A stretch of 47,630 bases of DNA from Allomyces macrogynus ATCC 38327 (GCA_000151295.1 GG745337.1:332438-380067), one strand, 5' to 3'; positions 28,287 through 39,728 are shown, counted from the first letter of the stretch. Numbers and translations: made by a program. Notes: generated from the letters alone by a model not told the origin.

Positions 28287-28808
28287 GCAATTGGTCGCCC
28301 ATCTACGTTATGGCCCCCAGGATCCGGGACCACTTGGGGTAAGCAATTGGCCGCCCATCCACGTTATGGGTCCAGGATCTCTTCCGGGATTTACTCGGGG
28401 TAAGCAATTGGGAACGGCATGCGTTCAGATTGTGAGTCGCTCGGGGTAAGCAATCCCAGGATCCCGACATCAGGATTTACTCGGGGTAAGCAATTGGGAA
28501 CGGTATATATTCAGACCGAGTCGCTCGGGGTAAGCAATCCCAGGATCCCGATATCGGGATTTACTCGGGGTAAGCAATTGGGAACGGTATATATTCAGAC
28601 CGAGTCGCTCGGGGTAAGCAATCCCAGGATCCCGATATCGGGATTTACTCGGGGTAAGCAATTGGGAACGGTATATATTCAGACCGAGTCGCTCGGGGTA
28701 AGCAATCCCAAAAACCCGATATATATTAGAATTTACTCGGGGTAAGCAACGCTCGGGGTAAGCAATCCCAAAAACCCGATATGTATCGTGGCCCAATGGG
28801 CCACGATA

Positions 28809-28813
28809 ATGAT
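28809..28813 (+). repeat. right target-site duplication of the PLV (ATGAT)
   Basis: ATGAT immediately follows the right terminus CCACGATA and matches 13293-13297 in direct orientation, as required for a staggered-cut insertion. Confidence 0.85.
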
Positions 28814-29386
28814 GGCTGGCGGCATTGGGTGAAGGATGCGAGAAAATGGAAAGCTATCATTGCCTGTTTGACTGCAGCTCCAACCAGAATAATGTGGGGA
28901 ATCTCAATCCACACACTTGACCTGGATGAGCCTGCAACACCGCACATTACAAACGCTGCGTCTGCCGCAAATCTAATACCTCTTGGGGTCACATCTGATT
29001 TCTGTTTCCATGAGCATTGAGGTCGATGAGAGTGGCAGGTGTGAAGGGCAATGCCAATCAATTTGAGGCACCCATGAGGACCAAATGATCATATCCGAAC
29101 ACATCATGCCTTGTCGGTGCAAGTATTGAAGGAGTAAATAAATAACCGACCAACAATTGCGCTGGGTGTGAATTTTGACATGCCGCGTAAAATGACAATT
29201 GTGTGGTTTGTTGTGCATGGGACAATTGAGGAGGAGGAAATGGCGGTGAGCATGGAACGTGTAACCGGGTGGAGAACGCGATGATCTTTTTTCTTCACGA
29301 ATTGACCAGGAAAACAGCCAATAAAGGCACCAGAATGATGATCGGCCATTTCAGGAACGTGACAGCCAACAGGCAATCCTGGCTCG
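28814..29386. other. host flank of the insertion, no gene seen
   Basis: AT-richer sequence continuing the pre-insertion locus. Short frames only, none with motifs. Contiguous with 13292 in the empty site. Confidence 0.4.
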
Positions 29387-29389
29387 TTA

Positions 29390-29800
29390 TCTGTCCATCA
29401 TGAAGAGGGGGGGGGGGGGTACCGTGTTGTAGCTTCTTTCGTGGGTTGTGATTGCAAAAGGACGCGTAGTTTTTAATGGCCGGGTCAGGGTCATGGTCAG
29501 TTGGGGAGAGGGGACCAGGGTGGGGAGGAGGATGTTGCAGGTGCGCAGTGAGCAAGGGCGTTGGTGGTGCGGGATGGGAGGGAGAGCGGCGCGCGGGAAG
29601 GATAATGTGCCGAGGACGTAGAGGTACAAAATTGTCGTGGTGGGGGGAGGGAGGCGAGCAGTTAAAGCAGAGCGAGTAGGTCGTGAACGATTATCGCGTC
29701 TCTCCAGTCTGATCGCGAAACGCTTGCGCGAGCATCTGCGGGGTTGCTGCGAATGCCTTGCCCAAGATCGCCAGGGTCTCCAGGTCGTATTGTGTGCGTG
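29390..29800 (-). pseudogene. degenerate second copy of the RluA-type pseudouridine synthase
   Basis: Minus-strand frames mirror part of the gene at 1324-2571. One gives LAILGKAFAATPQMLAQAFR (compare LVILGKSLAATQTLAGAFRD in the intact gene), followed by a stop. Further on, in another frame, LYLYVLGTLSFPRAALPP and LTMTLTRPLKTTRPF parallel WYLAVLDTSPLPIISL and IAMTLTHRAIRRPF. The catalytic HRFDK part and the C-terminal GRKHQLR part are not seen. This is therefore a partial, frame-broken duplicate. Confidence 0.7.
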
Positions 29801-30134
29801 GCGATGTTGCTCTGAGGTTGCACTCTGGGACCGATGCGGCGGGTCGAGCATGCGCTCCTGAACGACATTTGGAACGAGAGCGCCACCCTTCGTAATAGGG
29901 ACAGCGCAAGGGGTGGAGAATCGCGAGCGTGGTTCCAAGAAATCGTGCGTGCTGCTGTGAACACTGACGGAGGTCACAATACAGGTCGCGCCGTGCTGCA
30001 AACGCCAGGTTCCACTCCTTCCTGTCGCTGGGCGAATCGCACTGCCCTTCACCTGTTCCACCACCGCGATCTGATCCAAAACTGGTACTCATGTTGCAAG
30101 CGCCCCAAAGATCGTCGACAAATCCGGCCCCGCG

Positions 30135-30677
30135 TTACGCCTGCACAGCGCGTGCGCCGGCACCGCCCGACTGCTGCACGATGCGAATGTCCCACTTCTT
30201 CTGGAACGCTTGCATCGCCTCCTCCTTGGTCTTGTACGTCGTGACGAGCTGCTTGATGACGCTGTTAATCTGGTGGGACGGGATCACCGTCAGTTCGGAT
30301 TTGCGTGCAAGTGCGTGAATCGAGTCGGGCCGTGCCGCCGCACCCCGTCGAGGTTGGCCTCGAGCGCCGGCAGCACTTCGGCGACGGTGCGTTCCATCAA
30401 CACGCCGCCGACGAGCCGGAAGCACTTGCGGTCTTTCGGCAGGGGCTTGATCGAATCGATGACGAGGCTAGTCGGTTTCGGGTTGCCGCGTGAGCATTGT
30501 TGGTTGCCTTCATGGCGAGCGGGACGCGGGGCTGGCATGTATTTACGTGTGCTCCTCCTTATCCATTTCGAGCTCGCCAAGCTTGCTCGCGAGCGACTGC
30601 AGGTCTTGCTTCATGGCCTGGAACTGCGCGACGAGTTCCTGGTCGGACGGGCGCTTGGATGCGGAAGAAGACGACAT
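30135..30677 (-). CDS. prefoldin subunit 2 (GIM4-like), two exons, apparent frameshift
   Basis: Prefoldin is a hexameric cytosolic chaperone that delivers nascent actin and tubulin to the CCT chaperonin; subunit 2 is a beta-type subunit. Exon 1 (30677-30547) gives MSSSSASKRPSDQELVAQFQ and the N-terminal coiled coil up to MDKEEHT. The intron (30546-30468) starts GTAAAT and ends TAG. Exon 2 continues LVIDSIKPLPKDRKCFRLVG, with GGVLMERTVAEVLPALEAN, the diagnostic family block. After about 30350 the second coiled coil (KQLVTTYKTKEEAMQAFQKK, then WDIRIV) lies in another frame, implying a one-base indel near the GGGG run of LDGV. C-terminal stop at 30135. The family match is otherwise clear. Confidence 0.87.
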
Positions 30678-31246
30678 GGCGAGCACGGTGCAGCAAGTTG
30701 GATGGGTGGAGAAGCGTGGGTTGGTCCAAAAAATTGAATGGTCGCGGTCTAAGTGATCAAATGACGAAATGGCCGGTCGCGGTCAGGGCGGCTGCACGTG
30801 AGCACCGATCGACCGTGATGAAGCCTGAAGGGTTGTGTTTGCATTGGGTTCGACGGCAAGCATCGCCGTGGAGAAGCTGACGAGTCGGAGCGCGAGGACG
30901 GAACAGCGCAGAGCTGCAGAAGTAGAATGGCTTCTCGGAGATGGATCATGGACCATGTCCTCATGGTCCCGAATCGTAACTGACGATCACGAAAGGGCGC
31001 ATCTTGGTCGACAGCAAAAAGATTGAAGGGCAACGAGGCCCGCATGGATTACCGTGTATTTGATGCAACGGGGACCGACAGATTGTGGCTTTGAGAAAAG
31101 CCGGGGAAAAGGAAAAGCAATAACTGAACAAAAGTGTAAAAATCAAACAGCGACGACAACAACCACGATCACGTCACTTGTGCGACGCGAGTTGAACGAC
31201 GAGGGCATGCGCGGCTTCGGAGAGAGACGGTGCGTCACCTGAGCAC

Positions 31247-32463
<1,217 letters not shown>

Positions 32464-33281
32464 GCGCCCTTGCCTCGTTCTAGCCAAGTGCCGGTGACCC
32501 AAGCGTCGATTTGATTTTCTAGTTCTCGTTTTCGTGCTCTTTCTTCAACCCCGGCTTTTCTCAAAGCCACAACCAACATTTGTCACGTGCACGCGAGGGA
32601 AGAAGACGAGGCGTCGCTCCAGTGTCTGTCGGGCCTCTTGCTGTTGCCAGATGAAATGAATCCGATTTGCCCACTGCTCTGTCACCCTGTCGGTTGCTCA
32701 ATTTCATTGCGAACATGCTGGTCGATCCAGACGTGTGGTTCGTATCCCAGATGAATTTTGGTGTTGCTGCCTGCGCGTATGTTCTGGATGTCATGCAGTG
32801 TTGTTGCTCAGGCACCACCAAAACTGACGAGATACATCTTCCGCACCTCATCGCGACCGTAACTTACTGCAGCCGCCATGCCCCGATAAATCAATCAAAA
32901 ATGGATGTCATTGTCAACTCGACAGCGTCGTCGGCCGGCATCTTCCCGATGCGGCTGGACGGCGGATTGGTCCAGCCCGTCCTGCCAACGTTGCTGAGCC
33001 CACGTTCTCGCCATGGCATCGCGCACGAGCTCCGGCTACGGACGCAGACACGAATGAAAAACGACCGCCACCGCGCCGGTATCGGTACACTTTCTCGCCA
33101 GCGCCAAAGGTGGACAAGGACGCCCATGCGCCCGACGGAACGGTCGTCGTTGCCGCGGCACGGGCCAGGCGGCAACGTGCGCGGCGGGAGAGCAAGGACG
33201 ATGCGAGGTATATTCAATGCATTCAATGATTTGTCCAGATCCATTCTGGCCGTCGTGCTGACAGTGCAAATTCGCATCAGG
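32464..33281. other. H4 3' flank and possible first exon of the next gene
   Basis: Downstream of H4, with a T-rich stretch near 32510-32550. Around 33070-33205 one frame reads TFSPAPKVDKDAHAPDGTVV and ends at a GTATAT donor (about 33208), with a CATCAG acceptor near 33282, so a short exon of the following gene is possible but unproven. Confidence 0.35.
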
Positions 33282-33361
33282 TCAACCGCGTCGTCGTTCC
33301 CGCACCGCCCGAAAACCAAGGCACACGTCGCCGAGACCAACGCGCTCGGGCAGGCCATGCA

Positions 33362-35059
33362 GTGGCACGACCCGGGCTCGCTCAAACCGCGCACGACGAT
33401 CCCGCCGGGTTACGCGCAACGGCTGCACGATGTCGACTCGTGGGAATGGCCCCTGGCCAGACTTCGCCGCCGCGTCTCAAGTCGCAGCGCGTCGATGGCG
33501 GGCCGGGGACCGTCGAGCTCGCGTTCGCGCCCGACTTCTTGCCAGCACAGCCGACGAGCCCAAATCGGCGCGCGCGAGATGCCGTCGATGCGACCCCACC
33601 GCGTCGCACGGCGCGGAAGCGGACCTCGGTAACCGCTACGACCGAAGTGGCCGGCCAGGACGCGCCCGCCGATGCACAACCGCCGCCGCCGCAAGAGACG
33701 ACAACGACGACAATGCTGCCCGCTGCTCGCCTCAGCGCGATCGCCGGTAGCGACCCGGCGCTGTACACGTGCGACTCGCCCGCGGGCGACCCCCTCCCAC
33801 CCGCCGCGCCCGGGACCTCGCACGCAACCTCAACACGGCACCGCGGCCCGATCCTTCCCGCGCTCACGACCGCGCTCAACCTGCACCCTGCGGCGCCTGG
33901 CGCGCCCGCGCCCGTGCCAGACCAGACCCCGCTGCCGTGACGCGTGAGTATCAGCACGACCGCACCGACGGTGTTCGGCGCGACGGTTCCCGGGCGCCGT
34001 CGCACGCTGTTCCCGCCGCCGTCGCGCCGGAATACGGGCTCGCCGCCCGGATCACGGCGCGCGAGTGTGGATGGCCGCACGACGCCGGCGATGCGGGTGG
34101 CCGAGGGGGAGGCCGAGGGCGCGCACGCGATCCAGTCGGTCTTGTCGGACGCGACGCAGGCGATGCTCGCAAAACTCGCGGTCCAGCAGTAGATGCAGCA
34201 GATGGCCGCGGCGAAAGCCGCGCGGCGCAGTGGCGGTGGTGGGCATGGGGTTGGGGTAGGGGCGGTGGTGAGCGGGTCGACGGAGATGAGTTCCACGGCC
34301 ACGTCGACCGAGTCGCTCGATCCGACGAATTTATATGCGGGTAAAACACCCACGACGCCGGTCGCGATCAAGACTCCCACCACGGCTGGTGGCGGCGGCG
34401 ACGCGACGAGACCCGCCGCAATGCCGCACCCGGTCCTGCGTGTCCTGTGCGGCACGACCGCGCGCGACATCGATGACTTGCTTGCGCCCAAGGCGAGACC
34501 GGGCGCCACGGCCAGATGGCTCGGCCCATCATCACTGACGTCGTCTTTGGCGCTCTCGACCCCGATCTCGGCGCGTTCCATGCTGGCGCAACTCGCGGTG
34601 ACGCCCGCGGCCATTACTGCGCAATGGCGTCAGTCGCGCGCGCTGCTCGGCGCGCTCGTCGACGCCGTCCAGTACGGACCAGCATCGCTCTCCGCCGCTG
34701 CCGCGACACCCACACAGCCCGACGCGCTCGGGCCGATTCGTGTCGCCGTCGATGTGGCGCTGGTGCGGTACCGCCGTGCGGATCCGGCAAGCCAAGCGCG
34801 GACACTGCATAACCATCGGCCGTGGTCCGTGTATGCGGTCGTGCGCGATACAACATTTGCGGCGCCGGTCAAGGGGGATGATGGGATGATGGTCACGAGC
34901 CCGACGGTGGAGACGTTTTGTGGGGAACTGCCAGCGACGACGGCGGTGGGGGAGGGTGGCATTATGCTAGGCCGGCGCAAGAGTCGGGTGGTGCTGGAAG
35001 GTCGCGATGCGAGTTGCCGAATGAGCGGGGTGGTAGACAAGGCACGGATGGCACGATGA
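33362..35059 (+). pseudogene. unknown low-complexity protein, frame interrupted by TGA and TAG
   Basis: One frame is protein-like for about 1.7 kb apart from two stops (TGA 33938-33940, TAG 34190-34192). It is Pro/Thr/Ala-rich, then has a Gln/Ala helix (SDATQAMLAKLAVQQ, stop, MQQMAAAKAARR) in which the TAG sits where CAG is expected. Later segments read VLRVLCGTTARDIDDLLAPK and PIRVAVDVALVRYRRADPAS. A GTGAGT donor at 33944 and TAG acceptor at 34192 could alternatively remove the middle as an intron. No domain recognised. Either spliced or recently inactivated. Confidence 0.35.
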
Positions 35060-35165
35060 GGTGATCCAGCAGGTTTAGACGGGCTGTTCCTCACTCGGTT
35101 GCTTAACATTTAGCACCTGGCTGACGCGCCGCTGGACGAGGAGCTGGAGACCGCTCAGTTCGAGT

Positions 35166-36344
35166 GTGGATCGGCGTCGAACGAGCTCAGGCATCTGCGA
35201 CGAGGCCGTCAGCTCGTTTGCGGCTGTGACCATGTACACGACCTCGTCCAAGGGCCCAAGCGACGGCGGCGACGCGGAACCGGTCCCACTAGCGCCACAG
35301 CGCACTGGCAACCAGCAACATGCGTCGCACGCGCACCTTGTGCCCAGCGCTACTTCGGCCTCCTCTGCCGCCGCAGCCGCGTCCAAGCATGCGCCACGCG
35401 CGGACCTTCTCTCCGCCGGTCGCGATACGCGTCACGCACGGACCTTCTCGACACCGCGTCCCCTGCGTCGAGACACGCGTCGCGCACGGACCTGGCCCCG
35501 TTCACATCCAACCTGGCGCGCGCCGATTTGGCGACACAGCCGCTCGCATCGAGCACCGTCGGCACCGCGGCGGCCGCCGTCGCCGCGGCACTCACCGACC
35601 GCGTCCGCGCTGCTCGTGAAGTGGTACCAGTCTCCGTACGACGAGGACCGCAAACTACGCGTGCGCGCTGAGGCTGCGCTGACTCGGATGAGCGTGCACG
35701 TCGGGTCCGTGACTGCTGCCGCGGCGGTGGTCGCGGATGATGGCGCCGGAGACGCAGCGGCGGTCGTGAAAAGCGTGCACCGGCTCGCGTCGCGCGCGAA
35801 TATGTTCCGTGCGATCATGGCTGCGGACGCAGCAGCCGCGGCGCGCGAGGGCAGTAAAGTTGGGCACGAGGAAGAGGAGGACGCAGCAATGTTCGTGGCC
35901 GATACGGCGGTCCTGCTCTCGGATTTCGCGGCGCGCGCGGGGGTCGCGGGAGTCCGGCCGGCGTCGCCATCGATTTCGGGCGCGCCACTAGCGCGGCGGC
36001 GGGCGAGTGTAGCCGTGGATCGGCGGCATCCGGCGCGTGCCGCTGGTGCCGGGGAAGCGGCAAAACTGCGCCATGTGGACTCGTTGCGCGCTGGTAAGGG
36101 GGCGGTGCCGGACGTGATGGTCACGCGTGATGACGAGGCGCGCCAGTCGGTGCCCACGGCGTTGGATCGACGGCCGTCGCGCGTGACTATGGCGTTGACG
36201 CCGCCGGCGGGGATGTCGCGCACGGTCTCGGCGGGGTCGTCGAACATTGATTGCATCGTGGGACTCTGTCAAGAGGACGGGCCTGTTGATGGTTTGATTC
36301 GGGTCGGATGGGAGCAAAAGAAACCACGATTGCGTTCTCAGTAA
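35166..36344 (+). CDS. unknown Ala/Arg-rich protein
   Basis: 392-residue frame. The first 150 residues are low-complexity Ala/Ser/Arg/His. The region from VKWYQSPYDEDRKLRVRAEA to FVADTAVLLSDFAARAG looks like a real helical domain, and the C-terminus ends IDCIVGLCQEDGPVDGLIRV. It might continue the preceding gene after an intron. The opposite strand also has an open frame (35075-35386) with a protein-like stretch, so strand is not certain. No family assigned. Confidence 0.35.
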   Translation: MDRRRTSSGICDEAVSSFAAVTMYTTSSKGPSDGGDAEPVPLAPQRTGNQQHASHAHLVPSATSASSAAAAASKHAPRADLLSAGRDTRHARTFSTPRPLRRDTRRARTWPRSHPTWRAPIWRHSRSHRAPSAPRRPPSPRHSPTASALLVKWYQSPYDEDRKLRVRAEAALTRMSVHVGSVTAAAAVVADDGAGDAAAVVKSVHRLASRANMFRAIMAADAAAAAREGSKVGHEEEEDAAMFVADTAVLLSDFAARAGVAGVRPASPSISGAPLARRRASVAVDRRHPARAAGAGEAAKLRHVDSLRAGKGAVPDVMVTRDDEARQSVPTALDRRPSRVTMALTPPAGMSRTVSAGSSNIDCIVGLCQEDGPVDGLIRVGWEQKKPRLRSQ

Positions 36345-37117
36345 AACCACACCACTTCCGTGCTCCCAATCCAATCGCAAGGACAACATTTCCAAGCATC
36401 CACTGTGAGATAGGTAAGGTGTAGCACGGGCGTGCGACCCGATCTGTGGAGAACACTTTCGGAGTCTCATTAATGAGCCCTGGACGTTGCAGATTGTTGA
36501 AGCAAGGTTGCATGCTGTTCAGCGTGGTGGATTCCGACAGCGCGATGGCACTGGCGATCATGCTTTGGCCAGGTCAATCACACAAACGTGTGAGCCATTC
36601 GTCCAGAGTCCACATGGACCAATGTCAGTAGTGGCGTAATTGAGTCAAAACAAGGTATATCTGTATCGAGCACTCAATGAGAGATGCCGAAACAGGAAGG
36701 CGGGACGCAGCCATATTTGAGGACTACAGTGGTCACTCGTTCGAGCGCGTCTCTCTCCTTCCCCAACGCTCCTTGGTGGCCTGCCCCCTGACTTTCAACA
36801 CAGGCCGCCGTGTAAACTTTCTCTCGATACAACGCGCTTTCCGCGCCCCTCCTTTCCAACGTTGCCCGCCAGCTGGCTGCTCACTTGCTACAACGCGTCT
36901 CCTCCACCACGGCTGTCGACCACCCTCCACCATCATCGACGTGATCCGACGCGACCCCACGCGATTCGACTGTGCGCACGCTCATCGCCGTGCCTCTCGC
37001 GACCGCCTGCAACCGATCCTGTCTGCCTCGAGCGCGTGCGGCGCCATCAACACGCTCCCCCACCACATATTTGCTCGACCACAACATTTCATCCCACCAC
37101 GGCACCCGTGCGCGATC
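36345..37117. other. intergenic, AT-richer
   Basis: Lower GC than both sides; no gene seen up to about 36700, then C-rich sequence that could be 5' UTR of the frame starting at 37118. Confidence 0.4.
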
Positions 37118-38545
37118 ATGAACGGCTCTAACTTCCCGACCGCGCCCGGCGCGCCGCTGCCGTCTGCAGGCTCACATGCACCCGTCGCTGACGTTTACGC
37201 CTACGCGCCGGCAAGGACTGGCTTCGCTAGTGGCGCGTTTGCATGCAGTGCCTTCAATGATGATTTGTCCGCCACCTACCCGCCCAGTCTGATGGCCTAC
37301 TGCGCGTACACTGCTTCGTACCCGCTGTGGGCAGCGTTGCCATATGCCGCAAGCTATTTCCTGTCGCCTGGCCCGATCGCCGCCTTCCCACCAGCAAATG
37401 CAGACCCGCCGCAACCCAACCTTGATCCTCACCTTGGCCCTGCAGCCGCTCCACCTGTGGCGCCGCTGAGTCTTCCTCCTTCAACACGACCAATTCCAGC
37501 ACCAATTGCCATGGCTGCTGAGCATGGACCTGCCCCTGCACCTGTTACTCGCCCAGTGCTGATGCTGCCAACCACCACACCATTGACCACTGCACCATCG
37601 CCTGCGGCCGCCATACCGTCTATGACGCTTACTGAAGCAACGCTCAAGCCCACTGCTCCCCCCGCAGCGCCCACACAGCCGGCGACAACTGGCACTGTGC
37701 TCGCATCTGCCCCATGGCCTGCAACGGCCCCAGTTACTGCGCCCGATGAGTTATTCGACCCAGTTCACATTGCGCATGAGGTTGCTGCTGCACCTCCGGC
37801 CCCACCAATTTGTGCGTCAGTGTTGCGGAAGCATCACCGTGCTGCGATTGGCAGCACGGCTGTGGTGAAGACAGCTCAACTGGCAATGACTTGACCTCCA
37901 GCACCCATGACCTTGCTGGCATCCACTTGACTGCCCGCTCCAACCGTCCTCGCACCTGCTCGATCACTGGCACCAGTTGTGGCACCAGCATCAGCGCATG
38001 CGTCGGTGCAGCCGAATGCGCCTGCACCATGGCGACCATTGCCGACAGCGACCAGCTTAACGACCATGCCTACTCGTTGACGGCGTCTGCTCGAGGACGC
38101 CAATGCTGACCCTCGTGCTCCCAAGCACCGAGGGCACTATATGCTCGAGTTCAAGGTCAAGGTCATTGAGTACCATGAGGAGCACCTGACCATCTTGTGG
38201 GTTGATCTTGCGCGCCAATTCCAGGACGAGAACTACCCCAATCTCACGGAGTCGACTGTCTGCGGGTGGTGCGACAAGGAAAAGGACTTGCTCATTGCGG
38301 TGCGCAACACATTCGCTCACCTGGAGTGGGTCATGCACGCCTGTGAAATGGTGCTCGGGCTCAAGGTTGAGAAGGCACTCGTCCACTGGATTTGCAAGCT
38401 CATTAGCTGCAGGATCGCAGTGACCGGTGCGCTCATTGAGGCCAAGGCCCTTGAGCTGGCAGGTGCACTTGGTCTCGAGGGATCACAGTACTGCGTCAAT
38501 GGCGCGTGTAAGCAGTTGGTCTTACTATTGGTGTTAGATCGTTGA
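37118..38545 (+). pseudogene. Pro/Ala-rich gene with CENP-B-like helix-turn-helix, three in-frame TGA
   Basis: A single frame runs from MNGSNFPTAPGAPLPSAGSH through a Pro/Ala-rich 258-residue stretch to 37894, then continues through TGA at 37892, 37928 and 38078 into a domain starting KHRGHYMLEFKVKVIEYHEE. That domain (TILWVDLARQFQDENYPNLT, then STVCGWCDKEKDLLIAVRNT, HWICKLISCRIAVTGALIEA, KALELAGALG) resembles the psq/CENP-B-type DNA-binding region of tigger/pogo transposases and their domesticated relatives. No DDE catalytic part is visible, so it is a truncated or domesticated DNA-binding gene. It may be spliced across the stops instead. Confidence 0.5.
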
Positions 38546-39078
38546 AATCGTTGCGTTCAGATCGTTGAGATTGAAACCAGATCGTTGTCACTCACATGGG
38601 CCACCCAGTTCAAACCGTTACCTCTTGAGGTGCCGCAACGCAAAATACCACCCACTTTTAACCCACCATGCGCTTGCGCTCCACCCATCCAGCATGCCCG
38701 CAACACGCTGCAATAATTCGAGCATCGTGATCAGCGTCTAGCGCAGCAGTTGCGTGGGGCTGAATGGCCAATTTCCGCGCGACCCAACCACGATGGTGCC
38801 AGCACCACCCGACCATCCCGCCGACGCTGCACGCTGACCCGTGTGCCCAAATCCTGCAGGGCGATTGCTGACAACTGTGCGCACCTCTGGGCATCACTGC
38901 GAGGCCACTGCCAGTCTTGGGGAGGCTGCTGCGTGGAGGTGGCGATGCGACCATTGCTGGCGCATGCAGACGTGCGCGCGTGCACCCTTCTCTCCCACTC
39001 CATTGCTGGGTTTATTCCTTGTTTTGCTGCTGTGAATGAAGTGATTTGGCGACTGGTTGGTGCAGCAGCTGCTCACGC
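38546..39078. other. no supportable gene
   Basis: Begins with an imperfect repeat of AGATCGTTGA-like words (38540-38592), then noncoding-looking sequence up to the minisatellite. The same reading frame as the preceding gene stays mostly open, but without recognisable motifs. Confidence 0.4.
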
Positions 39079-39404
39079 CGTCCTGCTCTCGCACGCTGTC
39101 CTGCTCTCGCGTGCTGTCCTCCTCTCGCGTGCCGTCCTCCTCTCGCGCGCCGTCCTGCTCTCGCGCGCTGTCCTGCTCTTGCGTGCCGTCCTCCTCTCGC
39201 GCGCTGTCCTCCTCTCGCGCGCCACTCTGCTCTCGTGCGCTGCGCTGCTCTCGCGCGTCGTCCAGCTCTCGCGCGCCACCCTGCTCTCGTGCGCCGCTCT
39301 GCTCTCGTGCGCCATGCTGCTCTCGCGCGCCGTCCCGCTCTCGCGCGCCATCCTGCTCTTGCGCGCCATCCTGCTCTTGCGCGCTGTCCCACTCTTGTGC
39401 GCTG
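39079..39404 (+). repeat. 18-bp minisatellite
   Basis: About 18 copies of an 18-base unit, roughly CTGCTCTCGCGCGCCGTC, with substitutions. Every frame stays open because the unit length is a multiple of three (for example LLSRAV repeats), so the long frames here are repeat artefacts. It abuts the outer end of the left inverted repeat of the transposon at 39405. Confidence 0.92.
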
Positions 39405-39642
39405 TTGCTGTCTTGCCTGTCTGAGCGGCGCATTTGCATGCTCTGCTATTTTATCCTTGTGCAGGTCTTCCCCACTGCCGGCATGTTGAGCCGTCTTGTT
39501 GGCAGGTTGTCCTTCTCTGCACCATGGCTGTGTCGATCAGTGTGCAGTCAAATCGCTGCTCCGTGTAGAGACCATCGAGCAGTTGAGGCGCGCTTCTTTT
39601 GTCAAGTTTCGTCCATGTCATTGACAAGTGAGAAAACGTGAA
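39405..39642 (+). repeat. left inverted repeat of the KDZ-like transposon
   Basis: Shares blocks with the reverse complement of 47271-47601: the outer TTGCTGTCTTGCCTGTCTGA, GCATGCTCTGCTATTT, TTGGCAGGTTGTC-like, GAGCAGTTGAGGCGCGC, and the inner TCGTCCATGTCATTGACAAG. The right copy is about 90 bases longer, with an internally duplicated outer segment. Confidence 0.85.
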
Positions 39643-39728
39643 CATTGCAGGTTAGAACAATTGAGCAGACACCAAGTCAACCATCCCACTTGATCACAGC
39701 ACATTCTGCTGAACACGACACGACAACC

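Larger units (their letters stand above)
27570..28340 (+). repeat. tandem duplication of a 400-bp block within the right terminal repeat
   Basis: Two copies of the block with AGCCATGGACAGGATGGAC, the TTTACTTTGTCCGAGATGGG segment and the GGATCCGGGACCAC segment. The left repeat has only one copy, so the duplication arose after the two ends became identical, or was lost from one end. Confidence 0.85.
13298..28808. mobile_element. integrated polinton-like virus (PLV), about 15.5 kb
   Basis: Bounded by terminal inverted repeats of 1.2 and 1.5 kb and flanked by ATGAT. It carries, left to right: TVpol-SF3 helicase, HNH-AP2 endonuclease, rve integrase, two fibre-like proteins, four small proteins, packaging ATPase, penton candidate, major capsid candidate and a terminal small protein. 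The ATPase plus two capsid-type proteins make it a virus genome rather than a plain transposon. The replicative TVpol-SF3 helicase instead of PolB places it with PLVs/virophages rather than classical Polintons. Three genes show frameshifts, so it may be a defective provirus or the assembly may contain indels. It is inserted in AT-rich, gene-poor DNA. Confidence 0.93.
27270..28808 (-). repeat. right terminal inverted repeat of the PLV
   Basis: About 1.54 kb, reverse-complementary to 13298-14506. It is about 330 bases longer because one block of about 400 bases (GGGTAAGCCATGG plus the GGACAGGATGGACAGG region up to the GGATCCGGGACCAC segment) occurs twice (about 27570-27975 and 27976-28340), while the 84-bp array has one unit fewer. 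Near-identity of the rest suggests recent insertion or ongoing homogenisation. Confidence 0.92.

Noticed and set aside
13298..28808. Classical Polinton/Maverick with protein-primed PolB
   Set aside because: No frame shows PolB motifs; the replication gene is an SF3 helicase with a TVpol-like N-terminus.
33382..34614. 410-residue frame on the minus strand
   Set aside because: Low-complexity Ala/Val/Ser/Arg composition with no motifs; the plus strand reads more like protein.
39079..39424. Long open frames in all phases over the minisatellite
   Set aside because: An 18-base unit keeps any frame open; the peptide repeats are a by-product.
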